Assembly: GCA_022827275.1 (NCBI GenBank) | Contig: JAJDTG010000016.1 | Span: 31,819-95,818, forward strand | DNA: 64,000 nucleotides | Reading direction: 5' to 3' | Source of the DNA: Candidatus Dadabacteria bacterium | GTDB lineage: Bacteria; Desulfobacterota_D; UBA1144; Nemesobacterales; Nemesobacteraceae | Part shown: one piece after another, positions 25,423 to 34,713 of the stretch | How positions within the stretch are numbered: position 1 is the stretch's first letter | How the letters are laid out: the number at the start of each line of letters is the position of its first letter | The notes under the pieces: generated by a model | Databases searched by the model: none | Told to the model about the DNA's origin: nothing | What the model saw: only the letters and a program-made list of their open reading frames with translations | Translations under genes and position numbers: made by a program

Positions 25423-26751
25423 TCATTCTTCTATCAGAACCACTCCCACGTCCATGACGTTCGTTCCCGTGCTTCCGGTCTTTATAAGGTCGCCCAGGGT
25501 TTCAAAAAAAGAGTACGAATCGTTGTCGGCAAGATGGTCTCTCGCGCTTATGCCCATCGATCTCGCTATCAGGCGTGATTGTCCGTCGCATATCGCCCCG
25601 GCGGCGTCTGTGGGACCGTCTATCCCGTCAGTTCCGGCGAAAAGCCCCACTATTCCGCTGCTCCCTATTATCTCAAAGCAGAAGGAAAGGGCGGTCTCAG
25701 TGTTGCGCCCGCCGCGTCCCCGCCCCGTGACGTTCACGGTCGTCTCTCCCCCGAAAAGTATGCAGGCGGGTTTCTTGACGGGTTTCCCGAACCTTTTTAT
25801 GTCAAAGGAAATTCCCGCAAGCACCTTGGCCACCTCCCTCGCCTCTCCGGATATCTGGGAGGAGAGAAAAAGCGTGTTATACCCCATTTTCTTCGCCATC
25901 TTCTCCATTGAGATTATTGCCTTGTGATTGTTTCCGACAACAACCGTGGTGGCTCCGCTACGTTCGTACTGCTCGCGGTCTATCGTGGGAGAAGTGTTTT
26001 TTTCCCTTCCTCTTTCAAGATGCACCACCACCTTGGGGGGGATTCTGTGCTCAAGCTCGAGTGCCTCTATGACCCGCCACGCGTCCTCGTAGGTAGTGGT
26101 GTCAGGAACCGTGGGTCCCGAAGCTATGAATTCAAGCCGGTCGCCCACGACGTCTGAGAGAATCAGCGTGATGACCTGCGAGGGCAGGGCCTTTTTAAGA
26201 AGCCCCCCTCCTTTTGTCTGCGACATTTTCTTCCTCACGGTGTTAAGGCCGTAGGTGTCGACTCCGCTCAGCATCAGTCTCTGGGTGACTGCTCTTTTGT
26301 CCTCTATTGTGAGCCCCTCGCTCGGCATCGCGAGTATCGAGCTTCCGCCTCCCGATATAAGGAAAATCACAAGATCCTTCTCTCCTGATCTTTCGAGAAG
26401 CGAGACTGCTTTTTTCGCTGCCTCGACGCTTTTTCTGTCCGGTACCGGGTGAGAGGAGAGATGAAAATCCATTTTCTGAAAAGCCTGCTCGGAACGGACG
26501 TTTGATACCACGATTCCCTCGGTTATCCGCTCGCCGAGAAGTTCCTCAACCGCCGCGGCCATGGAGGACGCGGCCTTTCCGAAGGCCACGACGTACACCG
26601 ACTCGAAATCGGAGAGATTGAAGCTCTCCCCTCCGACCTTGAGTTGCTTGCCCTTGAGTTTGATATGCTCCAGAACGCATTTTCCCGGGTCGGCTTCTTT
26701 CAGCGCCTGGTCAAAGAGCTCCCTCGCGTCCTTTCTCAGTTTCTCGCTCAT
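25423..26751 (-). CDS. Glycerate 2-kinase (MOFRL/GckA family)
   Basis: ATP-dependent kinase that makes 2-phosphoglycerate from D-glycerate. The 442-residue protein has the N-terminal DUF4147 domain (VVAFGKAASSMAAAVEE, LISGGGSSILAMP, TLILSDVVGDRLEFIASGP) and the C-terminal MOFRL domain (CILFGGETTVNVTGRGRGGR followed by NTETAL, GTDGIDGPTDAAGA, TNVMD). It overlaps nuoE by 4 nt (ATGA). Product 2-PG could enter glycolysis alongside the ApgM mutase encoded at 12.7 kb. Confidence 0.92.
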   Translation of the reverse strand: MSEKLRKDARELFDQALKEADPGKCVLEHIKLKGKQLKVGGESFNLSDFESVYVVAFGKAASSMAAAVEELLGERITEGIVVSNVRSEQAFQKMDFHLSSHPVPDRKSVEAAKKAVSLLERSGEKDLVIFLISGGGSSILAMPSEGLTIEDKRAVTQRLMLSGVDTYGLNTVRKKMSQTKGGGLLKKALPSQVITLILSDVVGDRLEFIASGPTVPDTTTYEDAWRVIEALELEHRIPPKVVVHLERGREKNTSPTIDREQYERSGATTVVVGNNHKAIISMEKMAKKMGYNTLFLSSQISGEAREVAKVLAGISFDIKRFGKPVKKPACILFGGETTVNVTGRGRGGRNTETALSFCFEIIGSSGIVGLFAGTDGIDGPTDAAGAICDGQSRLIARSMGISARDHLADNDSYSFFETLGDLIKTGSTGTNVMDVGVVLIEE

Positions 26752-27224
26752 CCCCTTTTCCTGATCTCATCAACTATTCTGTCAACTTCCGATTCGGTAA
26801 GGTTCTCGTAAAGAGTATCGTCTACGAGCATGGCGGGGGCAGTGCCGCAGGAAGCAAGACATTCAGCTTCGAGAAAAGTTATCTTTCCGTCGGCTGTTGT
26901 TCCGCCGGTTTTTACCCCCAGGCGCTTGCAGAGGTGATGTTCCAGTCCCTCGGCTCCGCGAAGTGCGCAGGAGAGGGTTCTGCAGAGCCACATAACGTGA
27001 GTCCCCACGGGTTCTGTGAAAAACATGGTGTAAAATGAGGCAACGTTCTGAACCGAAGAGGCCGGGATATCGAGCACCTCGGCGACTTCTTCCATGGATT
27101 CGGTGGAAAGCCAGCCGAATTCGTTCTGCACTTCCCGCAGGACGGGAATAAGCGCCGAAAGCCTGGTTTCGTGGTCATCCAATATTTGTTGTATCTTATC
27201 TCTGAGCCTGGGGGGGAAGGGCAC
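26748..27224 (-). CDS. nuoE: NADH-quinone oxidoreductase subunit E (NuoE), isolated gene
   Basis: The thioredoxin-like 24-kDa subunit of complex I (or of an NAD-reducing hydrogenase or formate dehydrogenase), holding the N1a [2Fe-2S] cluster. The four ligands are visible as CRTLSC and CLASC, with ASFYTMFFTEPVG and ECLASCGTAPAM. I place the start at GTG 27224, since AGGAGG (27231-27236 on the minus strand) lies 6 nt upstream; a longer frame starting at 27239 would put that Shine-Dalgarno inside the gene. It is grouped with glycerate kinase and dnaB, not with nuoF/nuoG. Confidence 0.88.
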   Translation of the reverse strand: MPFPPRLRDKIQQILDDHETRLSALIPVLREVQNEFGWLSTESMEEVAEVLDIPASSVQNVASFYTMFFTEPVGTHVMWLCRTLSCALRGAEGLEHHLCKRLGVKTGGTTADGKITFLEAECLASCGTAPAMLVDDTLYENLTESEVDRIVDEIRKRG

Positions 27225-27369
27225 TCCGAACCTCCTCACTACTTACAAGCTGGAAATTAAAAACTAACATGATTTAGAGCGGCGGGCAAGGCGCTTGGGA
27301 TGCGTGGCGGGGGAGCGGGGATTTAAACCGCAATTGAAGCTCGCAGGAAGGCGGTTAAAATTTTTTCGG

Positions 27370-27945
27370 ATGCCTAAGAAAAGAATTACTACTGTTTACA
27401 CTGGTCTTGGAGATGACGGGAAAACCTCGCTTCTGGGCGGAAAAAGGGTGAGGAAATCATCGCCGAGGGTAAGTGCGTACGGCGAAGTGGACGAGCTTAA
27501 CTCGGTTCTGGGAGTTGCCTTCACAAAAGCGAGCGATCCCAGGGTTAAGGAGCTTTTGCGGGAAATACAGAACGCGCTTTTCATCGTGGGGAGCGACTTG
27601 GCGACCCCGCGGGATTCGACTTTTTCCCCGCCGAGAGTGACTGCGGAGATGGCGAAGCGCCTTGAGGAACGGATAGATGAGTTTTTGCCCGAGGTCGGGG
27701 AGCTCAGGGAGTTTGTTCTGCCGGGAGGGGCGGAGGGTGCCGCTTGGCTTCATCTTGCCCGCACGGTGTGCAGGAGGACCGAGAGGGGCGTTGAGGCATT
27801 CTTCGGGGACTCCGATGAGGGGGGCAAGATTCTGGTTTATCTTAACCGTCTCTCGGATCTTCTTTTCGTTCTTGCGAGGGTAGAGAACAAGGTCGCGGGG
27901 ACGGGGGAGATCTTCGTTGATTTCGGACGGGGCGAGGACGGGTAA
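27370..27945 (+). CDS. pduO: Cob(I)yrinic acid a,c-diamide adenosyltransferase, PduO type
   Basis: It adenosylates cob(I)alamin to coenzyme B12. The 191-residue protein shows TGLGDDGKTSLLGGKRV, YGEVDELNSVLG, LFIVGSDLATP, FVLPGGAEGAAWLHLARTVC followed by RRTER, and YLNRLSDLLFVLARVEN, all PduO/MMAB active-site blocks. The ATG at 27370 was chosen because the frame upstream has no homology. It joins the methyltransferase gene through a TAATG overlap. This implies an adenosylcobalamin-dependent enzyme elsewhere in the genome. Confidence 0.93.
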   Translation: MPKKRITTVYTGLGDDGKTSLLGGKRVRKSSPRVSAYGEVDELNSVLGVAFTKASDPRVKELLREIQNALFIVGSDLATPRDSTFSPPRVTAEMAKRLEERIDEFLPEVGELREFVLPGGAEGAAWLHLARTVCRRTERGVEAFFGDSDEGGKILVYLNRLSDLLFVLARVENKVAGTGEIFVDFGRGEDG

Positions 27946-28583
27946 TGGATGAAGGCGTAGCTATAACGAATCCCGAGATTGAAGACTACATTCTCTCTCT
28001 CTACCCCCGCGTCCACGAGGTTTTTTACGAAATGGAAAAGCGGGCGGAGGGAAGCGACGTGAAAATAGTGGGGCCTCTTGTGGGGAGGTTTCTTTCGCAG
28101 ATATGCTTTCTGCGCAGGCCTCAAAGCATTTTCGAGATGGGTTCGGGGTTCGGGTATTCGGCCCTCTGGTTCTCTCTTTTTTTGGGTGACGGGGGCATGG
28201 TAACCTGCACGGACTGGCTTGAGGAGAATGCGGAGGCGGCGCGCGGGTACTTCACGCGGGCCGGGCAGATTCGCAAGCTCCGCTTTGTCTGCGGGGACGC
28301 GCTCGACGTACTGGCGAATTCGGACCGTAAATTTGATATGATATTCAATGACATAGACAAGGAGAACTATCCGCGGGTTATCGAGCTTGCGCGGGAGAAA
28401 CTTAACCCCGGGGGCATGCTCATTACCGATAACGTGCTTTGGGGAGGGAGGGTTCTTGGCGGCGGAGGCTCCGAGAGCACAGAAGGGGTCTTGGAGTTTA
28501 ACCGGCTTTTGTTCTCGGACCCGGAGTTTTTCTCGACGGTGGTTCCCCTTCGCGACGGGGTGGCGCTAAGTGTCAGGATTTAA
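27945..28583 (+). CDS. Class I SAM-dependent O-methyltransferase
   Basis: A 212-residue protein of the catechol/caffeoyl-CoA-type O-methyltransferase family. The SAM-binding motif is FEMGSGFGYSALWF (about residues 63-76), TCTDWLEENAEAA is motif II, FDMIFNDIDKENY supplies the metal-binding Asp, and GGMLITDNVLWGGRV is the characteristic DN pair. Substrate unknown. The start shares one base with the pduO stop, and glnD follows after 27 bp, so it lies in a long plus-strand operon. Confidence 0.88.
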   Translation: MDEGVAITNPEIEDYILSLYPRVHEVFYEMEKRAEGSDVKIVGPLVGRFLSQICFLRRPQSIFEMGSGFGYSALWFSLFLGDGGMVTCTDWLEENAEAARGYFTRAGQIRKLRFVCGDALDVLANSDRKFDMIFNDIDKENYPRVIELAREKLNPGGMLITDNVLWGGRVLGGGGSESTEGVLEFNRLLFSDPEFFSTVVPLRDGVALSVRI

Positions 28584-28610
28584 CAGATATTTGTTTCTTG
28601 GAATCCCAAA

Positions 28611-31226
28611 GTGAAAGAACTTGAGACTACTGAAAATGAGCTCCTGACTTTTTTTACGGACTCCTACGAGCATATACGCAGGCGCCATTACGCGAGGAGA
28701 AAGAAGAACAAGGCCCTCATAGGCTACGAGCTTGCCCAGGAGAGGACAGCGGTCGTGGACGAGTTCATCAAGCGGGCCCTTTCGCGGTACGGTTACCCGG
28801 AACTCGAAGGTGTCTCCATAGTGGCTCTCGGGGGTTACGGCAGAGAAGAGCTTTCCCCGTACTCCGACATAGATCTTCTTTTTCTTCACAAAAAGGGCTC
28901 GAAGGACCTGGCCGAGGAGGTAGTGGAGCGGCTTCTTTACCTTCTCTGGGACACTAAGATGGATGTGGGGAACTGCACGAGAAGTCTTGAGGAGTGCAGG
29001 GAACTCTCAATGGACAAAAACGACGTTACCATCCTGAGTTCTCTTCTCGACTCGAGGTTCATATGCGGGGACAGGGCTCTTTACGACGAACTTGAAAACG
29101 AAATTTACGGCGAGGTTCTCCCCAAGATTTCACACGATTTCATAAGGAGAAAAATAGATGAAAGGGACGTAAGGGGAGAGAGATACGGGAAAACCCTCTA
29201 CATCCTGGAGCCTAACGTTAAGGAGGGAAGAGGAGGGCTCAGGGAGTTCCAGACGGCGATGTGGGTAGCCCAGGCAAGCTACAAGGCCAAAAGTTTCGAG
29301 GAGGTGCTCCAGAGGGGTTTCATCTCGGAGAGGGAATACGGGGTGATGCGCAAATGCCTTAACTTCCTTCTGCTCGTGCGTGCGCAACTGCATTACCAGG
29401 CGAAAAGAAGGGAAGACAACCTGAGTTTCGAACTTCAGCTCCAGGTGGCGAAATCCTTTGGCTACAGGGACGGAAATCTGCGGGCGGTGGAGAAGTTCAT
29501 GAGGATTTACTACCTTCGCGCCGCAGTGGTGGTGCAGCATTCCCGAAGGCTGACGGAAAAATGCACGAGGGCCTACGCGCGAAGGAGACTCACCAAAAAA
29601 GCCGTCCACCTTGACCACGGGTTTACGATACGGGGCAAGTACCTCTCCGTGACGAGCAGAAACGTTTTCAGTGAGGACTTCTGCAATTTCCTGCGCGCGT
29701 TTGAATACGCTGACCGCCACTCGGTCGAATTCACCGAATACCTTGAACTTCTCATGGGTGAACAGGCAACCCGCATAGACGAGAAGGTCCGAAACGACCC
29801 GGAGTTCAACAGGATGTTCCTGAGGCTCCTGCGTTTCGGAAAGGATGTCTCGAAAATGCTGCTCAAGATGAACGAGATGCGCCTTCTGGGTCGCCTCATT
29901 CCGGAATTCGGGAAAATAGTCTGCATGGTGCAGTTTGATTCCTACCACGTCTACACGGTCGACATACACTCCATATTCATGGTCAGAGAGATCGAAAGGC
30001 TTATAAATTATGAATACGAGAAGAAATTCCCCTTTCTCACCAAAGTCACTGAAACCCTGGTGAAAAGACATGTTCTTTTTCTCGCCTGCCTTTTCCACGA
30101 TATGGGGAAGGGACAGGGGGGAAGCCACGCGCAGAAAGGGGCCGCCATGATCCCGAAGATAGCCGAGAGGATGGGTCTTAGCGCCTCCGACGCGGAGCAG
30201 CTTGAATTCCTGGTGAGACATCACTTGGCCATGGTTCATTTCTCCCAGAGAAGGGATCTTGACGACCCGGTCGTTCTGAAGCGGCTGGCCAAGTCCATTC
30301 CCGACGAAGAAACACTCTCTCTTCTCTACCTGCTGACTTTCGCGGACATAAGATCGGTCGGTCCCGACGTGTGGAAAGACTGGACGGGAATGCTGCTCCA
30401 GGAGCTCTACGTGAAGACCCTTCGACAAATGTCGGCGGGTACGTACCGGCGTAAAACCGACGAGGAATGGATGCAGAAGATGACCTCGGACATAGTGGCT
30501 GACGCCGACGGAGAGATTCCCGAGCGCGAGGTGAGAAAAATATTGAAGAAAATGCCGGTTTCCTACTTCAGCCAGTTTTCAAGACAGAACATTTTACGCC
30601 ACGTGAGGTTGCTCGACTCCATTGAGGGAAAGTTCGCGACGGAGGTAATCTGCTACGAGGAATACGACGAGTTTACTGTCTGTGCTCCCGACAAGAAAGG
30701 AATATTCTCGGTGTTCTGCGGGATTCTGAGTGCGAACGGACTTAATATCCTGGGAGCAAGAATCGTAACCACGCTCGACAAGAAGGCGTTTGATGTTTTC
30801 TATGTGGAAAGGACCGATTACCTGACCGAAGAGGAGTATGGCGAGGTGTGGAAAAAGGTCGACAAAAATCTCAGGAAGGTGCTTGACGGAGATACTGAGG
30901 TTGACGATCTGGTTGAGAGGAGGAAGAGAAACTATTCCTCCTATGGAAGGAAGGTTCCCGAGTATCCTCCGGAAATCGTGTTTGACAACGAGTCTTCAGA
31001 TAAGGCGACCGTGATAGAGGTTTACGCCCACGACCGGGAGGGGCTTCTCTACAGCATCACGAAAACAATTGCCGAGATGGATCTTTCGATTGATTACGCC
31101 AAGGTTTCGACCAGGGCGGATCAGGTCGCCGATACGTTCTACGTGCGTGACTCGAGAGGGCGCAAGATAAGCGGTGACAAGAAACTCAAAAAGATAGAGA
31201 ATTCTCTTATATCAGCGGTGAACTAG
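28611..31226 (+). CDS. glnD: [Protein-PII] uridylyltransferase/uridylyl-removing enzyme
   Basis: Bifunctional sensor of glutamine that uridylylates or deuridylylates PII. The 871-residue product has the nucleotidyltransferase motif ALGGYGREELSPYSDIDLLF (about residues 72-91), the GlnD linker domain, an HD domain (RHVLFLACLFHDMGKGQGGS followed by HAQKGA), and two C-terminal ACT domains (from CAPDKKGIFSVFCGIL and VYAHDREGLLYSITKTI) that bind glutamine. All catalytic residues seem present, so it should be fully bifunctional. GTG start at 28611. It is 21 bp upstream of nadB, linking nitrogen signalling to NAD synthesis by transcription; no glnB is visible. Confidence 0.95.
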   Translation: MKELETTENELLTFFTDSYEHIRRRHYARRKKNKALIGYELAQERTAVVDEFIKRALSRYGYPELEGVSIVALGGYGREELSPYSDIDLLFLHKKGSKDLAEEVVERLLYLLWDTKMDVGNCTRSLEECRELSMDKNDVTILSSLLDSRFICGDRALYDELENEIYGEVLPKISHDFIRRKIDERDVRGERYGKTLYILEPNVKEGRGGLREFQTAMWVAQASYKAKSFEEVLQRGFISEREYGVMRKCLNFLLLVRAQLHYQAKRREDNLSFELQLQVAKSFGYRDGNLRAVEKFMRIYYLRAAVVVQHSRRLTEKCTRAYARRRLTKKAVHLDHGFTIRGKYLSVTSRNVFSEDFCNFLRAFEYADRHSVEFTEYLELLMGEQATRIDEKVRNDPEFNRMFLRLLRFGKDVSKMLLKMNEMRLLGRLIPEFGKIVCMVQFDSYHVYTVDIHSIFMVREIERLINYEYEKKFPFLTKVTETLVKRHVLFLACLFHDMGKGQGGSHAQKGAAMIPKIAERMGLSASDAEQLEFLVRHHLAMVHFSQRRDLDDPVVLKRLAKSIPDEETLSLLYLLTFADIRSVGPDVWKDWTGMLLQELYVKTLRQMSAGTYRRKTDEEWMQKMTSDIVADADGEIPEREVRKILKKMPVSYFSQFSRQNILRHVRLLDSIEGKFATEVICYEEYDEFTVCAPDKKGIFSVFCGILSANGLNILGARIVTTLDKKAFDVFYVERTDYLTEEEYGEVWKKVDKNLRKVLDGDTEVDDLVERRKRNYSSYGRKVPEYPPEIVFDNESSDKATVIEVYAHDREGLLYSITKTIAEMDLSIDYAKVSTRADQVADTFYVRDSRGRKISGDKKLKKIENSLISAVN

Positions 31227-31247
31227 GGGAAAAGGCGGGCGGTTTTG

Positions 31248-32828
31248 ATGAGCGCAGAAATTATTGACGTAGAGTGTGATTTTCTTGTTGTGGGCGGGGG
31301 GCTTGCGGGTCTTTACGCCGCGGTGTGCGCGTCTTCTCTTGGCCGGTGCGTGGTGGTAACCAAACAGACCCTCGTGCAAAGCAATTCATACTGGGCTCAG
31401 GGAGGAATCGCGGCTGCGGTCGACCCCGAGGACTCGCCCGTCTTTCACAAAGAGGACACGGTTGCCGCGGGAAGAGGGCTTTGCGATGGTCGCGCCGTGC
31501 AGATTCTGGTCGAAGAAGGTAGGGAGAGGGTCGCGGACCTCATAAATCTCGGCATGAAGTTCGATTCCGACGACAGCGGTCTTCTGCTCGGCCTCGAGGG
31601 GGGCCACTCGAAAAGAAGAGTCCTTCACGCGGGAGGCGACTCAACGGGGAAGGAGATGATCGAGTTTCTCATCTCTTTTGTGAGTTCAAGCGAATCGGTA
31701 ACCATTCTGGAGCTTGTCACCGTTACCGACATAATCTCAGACGGGGAAAGATGCTACGGCGTCTGGGGGTACGACGAGGGAAGGGAAAGCTACGTGAGAA
31801 TTTCTTCTCCCTGCACCATAGTTGCCACCGGTGGCGCGAGCGCCCTTTACAGGAGGACCACCAATCCGGAAGGAGCCTCCGGGGAAGGCATATCGCTTGC
31901 CTGGAGAGCGGGGGCCGAGATCTCCGACATGGAGTTCGTGCAGTTCCACCCCACTGTTTTCAGCGGCAAAAAAGGCGATGCATTTCTTCTCACTGAGGCG
32001 ATACGGGGGGAGGGGGCCTATCTTCTTAACGCCCGGGGCGCGAGGTTCATGGAACGCTACAGTCCCCTCCTTGAACTTGCGCCGAGAGACGTGGTCTCAA
32101 AGGCGATTCACAGTGAGATGAGATCCTGCGGAGAAGACTACGTGTATCTCGATCTATCCCATATGGACCCCGGATTCGTAAGGAAAAGGTTCTCTAACAT
32201 AGACAGGCTCTGTCGGGATTCGGGTTTTGATCTTGCAAGAGACCGCATCCCCGTAGCCCCCGCCGCCCATTACACCATAGGCGGAGTAAGGACCAGTCTC
32301 ATGGGAGAGACAAACATAGAAGGTCTTTACACCTGCGGAGAGGTTTCGAACACTGGCGTTCATGGTGCCAACCGCCTTGCGAGCAATTCACTTCTCGAGT
32401 GCATGGTGTTCGCTAAAAGGTGTGTTGACAGCGCGTCTGGCAGACAGCCGGCGGCGGACATCAGCGGGGACTTCGAAGGTTTTATGCTTGCTGACACAAG
32501 GAAAGCCGATGCCCGGTTTTTCAACGAAGCGAAGGACACAATAATCGGGGGGATGAGCACCCATCTCGGTATAGTGAGGGATAGCGAGGGGATGGAGGAG
32601 TTCATCGCCCAGCTTGAGGAGACTTCCCGGGCAAGCAGGGGTGTCCCAGGATGGTTTGGCTTTAAGCTCGGGACGATGATCGATGTGTGTCTGCTCGTTG
32701 CGCGCGCAGCTCTTTTGAGGAAGGAGTCGCGGGGAGCCCATATGAGGTCTGATTATCCGGAAGAGGACTCGGATTATGAAAAACACCTGGTTTTCAGGAA
32801 GGACCTGGAGGTTTACGGAGCCGACTGA
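31248..32828 (+). CDS. nadB: L-aspartate oxidase
   Basis: FAD enzyme that oxidises aspartate to iminoaspartate, the first step of de novo NAD synthesis. The 526-residue protein shows FLVVGGGLAGLYAAV (FAD Rossmann), SYWAQGGIAAA, GGHSKRRVLHAGGDSTGKEM, VATGGASALY, EFVQFHPTVF, AAHYTIGGV and NTGVHGANRLASNSLLEC. The ATG 31248 is preferred to a TTG one codon upstream; GGGGAAAAGG upstream serves as the Shine-Dalgarno. It shares one base with nadC (TGATG). Confidence 0.96.
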   Translation: MSAEIIDVECDFLVVGGGLAGLYAAVCASSLGRCVVVTKQTLVQSNSYWAQGGIAAAVDPEDSPVFHKEDTVAAGRGLCDGRAVQILVEEGRERVADLINLGMKFDSDDSGLLLGLEGGHSKRRVLHAGGDSTGKEMIEFLISFVSSSESVTILELVTVTDIISDGERCYGVWGYDEGRESYVRISSPCTIVATGGASALYRRTTNPEGASGEGISLAWRAGAEISDMEFVQFHPTVFSGKKGDAFLLTEAIRGEGAYLLNARGARFMERYSPLLELAPRDVVSKAIHSEMRSCGEDYVYLDLSHMDPGFVRKRFSNIDRLCRDSGFDLARDRIPVAPAAHYTIGGVRTSLMGETNIEGLYTCGEVSNTGVHGANRLASNSLLECMVFAKRCVDSASGRQPAADISGDFEGFMLADTRKADARFFNEAKDTIIGGMSTHLGIVRDSEGMEEFIAQLEETSRASRGVPGWFGFKLGTMIDVCLLVARAALLRKESRGAHMRSDYPEEDSDYEKHLVFRKDLEVYGAD

Positions 32829-33679
32829 TGAAGACGCACGAAAATTATCCTCAGGAAGTTGACGCCGTTTTGGAGCTTGCTCTTCGGGAGGATATAGGAA
32901 GCGGAGACATTACGACCGGGAGCATAGTTCCCGAAGATGCCGTTTTAACCGGAGAAATACGTGCAAAGGGTACAGGCGTGATTTCGGGAATAGGGCTCTG
33001 TTGTGAGGTTTTCCGGAAGCTTGACCCGGACTGCGCGTGGGAAGAGATTGTCAATGACGGGGACAGGGTTTCGCCAGGAGACACCCTCGCCCGCGTTACC
33101 GGCAAGGCAAGGGCGATTCTTTCCGCGGAGCGGACTGCTCTTAACATCCTTCAGAAAATGAGCGGCATCTCGACTCTCACTTCTCTTTTCGTCGAGGCCG
33201 TAGCCGGTTCCGGAGTGAAGATAAAGGATACGAGAAAAACCCTTCCGGGACTCAGGTGGATCAGCAAATACGCCGTGGCGGCCGGCGGAGGACATAATCA
33301 CCGCGCCGGGCTTTACGACGGAGTGCTCATAAAGGACAATCACATAAAGGCCGCGGGAAGCATAGCGGCGGCGGTCGGAAAGGCGAGGGAAAACGTCGGG
33401 GAGGATTTCTCCGTAGAGGTCGAGACAAAAACCATGGAGCAGGTGAAGGAGGCGGTTTCCTGCGGCGTTGACGTCATAATGCTTGACAACATGGACGTCC
33501 GGGAAATCGAAGAGGCCGTGGGCCTGATAGACCGCCGTGCGCTTGTCGAAGTGTCAGGCGGAGTTACCCTTGAGAACGTTAAAGGGATGGCCCGAAGCGG
33601 GGTCGATTTCATATCTGTAGGAGCTCTTACACACTCGGCTCCGTGTTTAGATATTTCTTTTGATGTGTTAAACTCATGA
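32828..33679 (+). CDS. nadC: Nicotinate-nucleotide diphosphorylase (carboxylating)
   Basis: Quinolinate phosphoribosyltransferase, third step of de novo NAD synthesis. The 283-residue product has EDIGSGDITT, ERTALNILQKMSGISTLT, DTRKTLPGLR, VAAGGGHNHRAGLYDGVLIK followed by DNHI, VEVETKTMEQ, DVIMLDNM and VEVSGGVTLENV, matching the family end to end. Start overlaps nadB; nadA follows 34 bp later. Confidence 0.96.
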   Translation: MKTHENYPQEVDAVLELALREDIGSGDITTGSIVPEDAVLTGEIRAKGTGVISGIGLCCEVFRKLDPDCAWEEIVNDGDRVSPGDTLARVTGKARAILSAERTALNILQKMSGISTLTSLFVEAVAGSGVKIKDTRKTLPGLRWISKYAVAAGGGHNHRAGLYDGVLIKDNHIKAAGSIAAAVGKARENVGEDFSVEVETKTMEQVKEAVSCGVDVIMLDNMDVREIEEAVGLIDRRALVEVSGGVTLENVKGMARSGVDFISVGALTHSAPCLDISFDVLNS

Positions 33680-33713
33680 GTGCGGGCTGTATAGTGGGTG
33701 GCCGGCTGTTGAG

Positions 33714-34667
33714 ATGGACAGCTTACATGATATTTCAAAAGAAATAGACAGGCTTAGAAAGGAAAAAAACGCGGTAATTCTGGCCCATAACTACCAGATA
33801 CCCGAAATCCAGGATCTTGCCGACTACACCGGAGATTCCTTGGGTCTCTCGCAGAAGGCCTCTGAGACCGACGCGGAAATCATCATCTTCTGCGGCGTCC
33901 ACTTCATGGCCGAAACCGCGTCCATAATCTCTCCCGACAAGAAGGTGCTTATTCCCGATCCCGAGGCGGGATGCTCCCTTGCCGAGACCATAAACCTGGA
34001 ACAGCTCAAGAAGTGGAAATCCGAGCACCCGGACGCGCTCGTTGTTTCCTATGTGAACACCTCGGCCGCCGTCAAGTCTGAGACCGACTACTGCGTTACT
34101 TCCTCAAACGCCGTCAAGATAGTGGAATCCATCCCCAGGGACAGGGAGATACTTTTTCTGCCCGACATGTTCCTGGGAGCATTTGTCTCCAAGGTTACGG
34201 GCAGAAAGATTCACATCTGGCCCGGGGAATGCCACGTGCACGCGGGAATACGGCCGAAGGACATAAGAAGGATAAAGGACTCCTATCCCAACGCGGAGAT
34301 GATAGTTCATCCCGAGTGCGGCTGCACCACATCTTTTCTTCATTCAGCTGCCGGGGATGACGAACTGGCAAAGGAGATAAAGTTTTTCTCTACGGGAAAG
34401 ATGATCGACTACACCCGGAATTCCGACACCCCCGAATTCGTGGTAGCGACTGAAACCGGCATTCTTCACACGCTCAGAAAGCAAAGTCCTGAAAAAGAGT
34501 TCTACCCCGCCAAAGCCGATGCGGTCTGCGAGTACATGAAGATGATAACGGTTGAGAAGGTGCTGAATTCGCTAAGGGAAGAGGTGTATGAGGTCAGGGT
34601 TCCGGAGGATATCGCCCACAAGGCTAAAAAATCGATAGACAGGATGCTCTATATTTCGGCTCAATAA
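33714..34667 (+). CDS. nadA: Quinolinate synthase
   Basis: [4Fe-4S] enzyme that condenses iminoaspartate with DHAP to quinolinate. The 317-residue product is the ~305-residue A-type family length. The three cluster cysteines are visible in IIFCGVHFMAETA (Cys about 82), PDPEAGCSLAETI (a further conserved Cys), HPECGCTTS (about 201) and near the C-terminus AVCEYMK. Other blocks: AHNYQIPEIQDLADYTGDSL and YVNTSAAVKSE. It completes the contiguous nadB-nadC-nadA set. Confidence 0.95.
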   Translation: MDSLHDISKEIDRLRKEKNAVILAHNYQIPEIQDLADYTGDSLGLSQKASETDAEIIIFCGVHFMAETASIISPDKKVLIPDPEAGCSLAETINLEQLKKWKSEHPDALVVSYVNTSAAVKSETDYCVTSSNAVKIVESIPRDREILFLPDMFLGAFVSKVTGRKIHIWPGECHVHAGIRPKDIRRIKDSYPNAEMIVHPECGCTTSFLHSAAGDDELAKEIKFFSTGKMIDYTRNSDTPEFVVATETGILHTLRKQSPEKEFYPAKADAVCEYMKMITVEKVLNSLREEVYEVRVPEDIAHKAKKSIDRMLYISAQ

Positions 34668-34713
34668 CAGCCTGCAGGTTGCGTTTCAAATTGCCGACTG
34701 AGATCTCTTCTTT

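Noticed and set aside
27240..27369. Stretch upstream of pduO as a cobalamin riboswitch
   Set aside because: Only about 130 bp with no B12-box-like sequence or multi-stem arrangement that I could identify; a single weak CCGC/GCGG stem.
29130..30428. 432-codon minus-strand frame inside glnD
   Set aside because: Antisense to a complete GlnD with intact domains. No recognisable protein features, start or SD.
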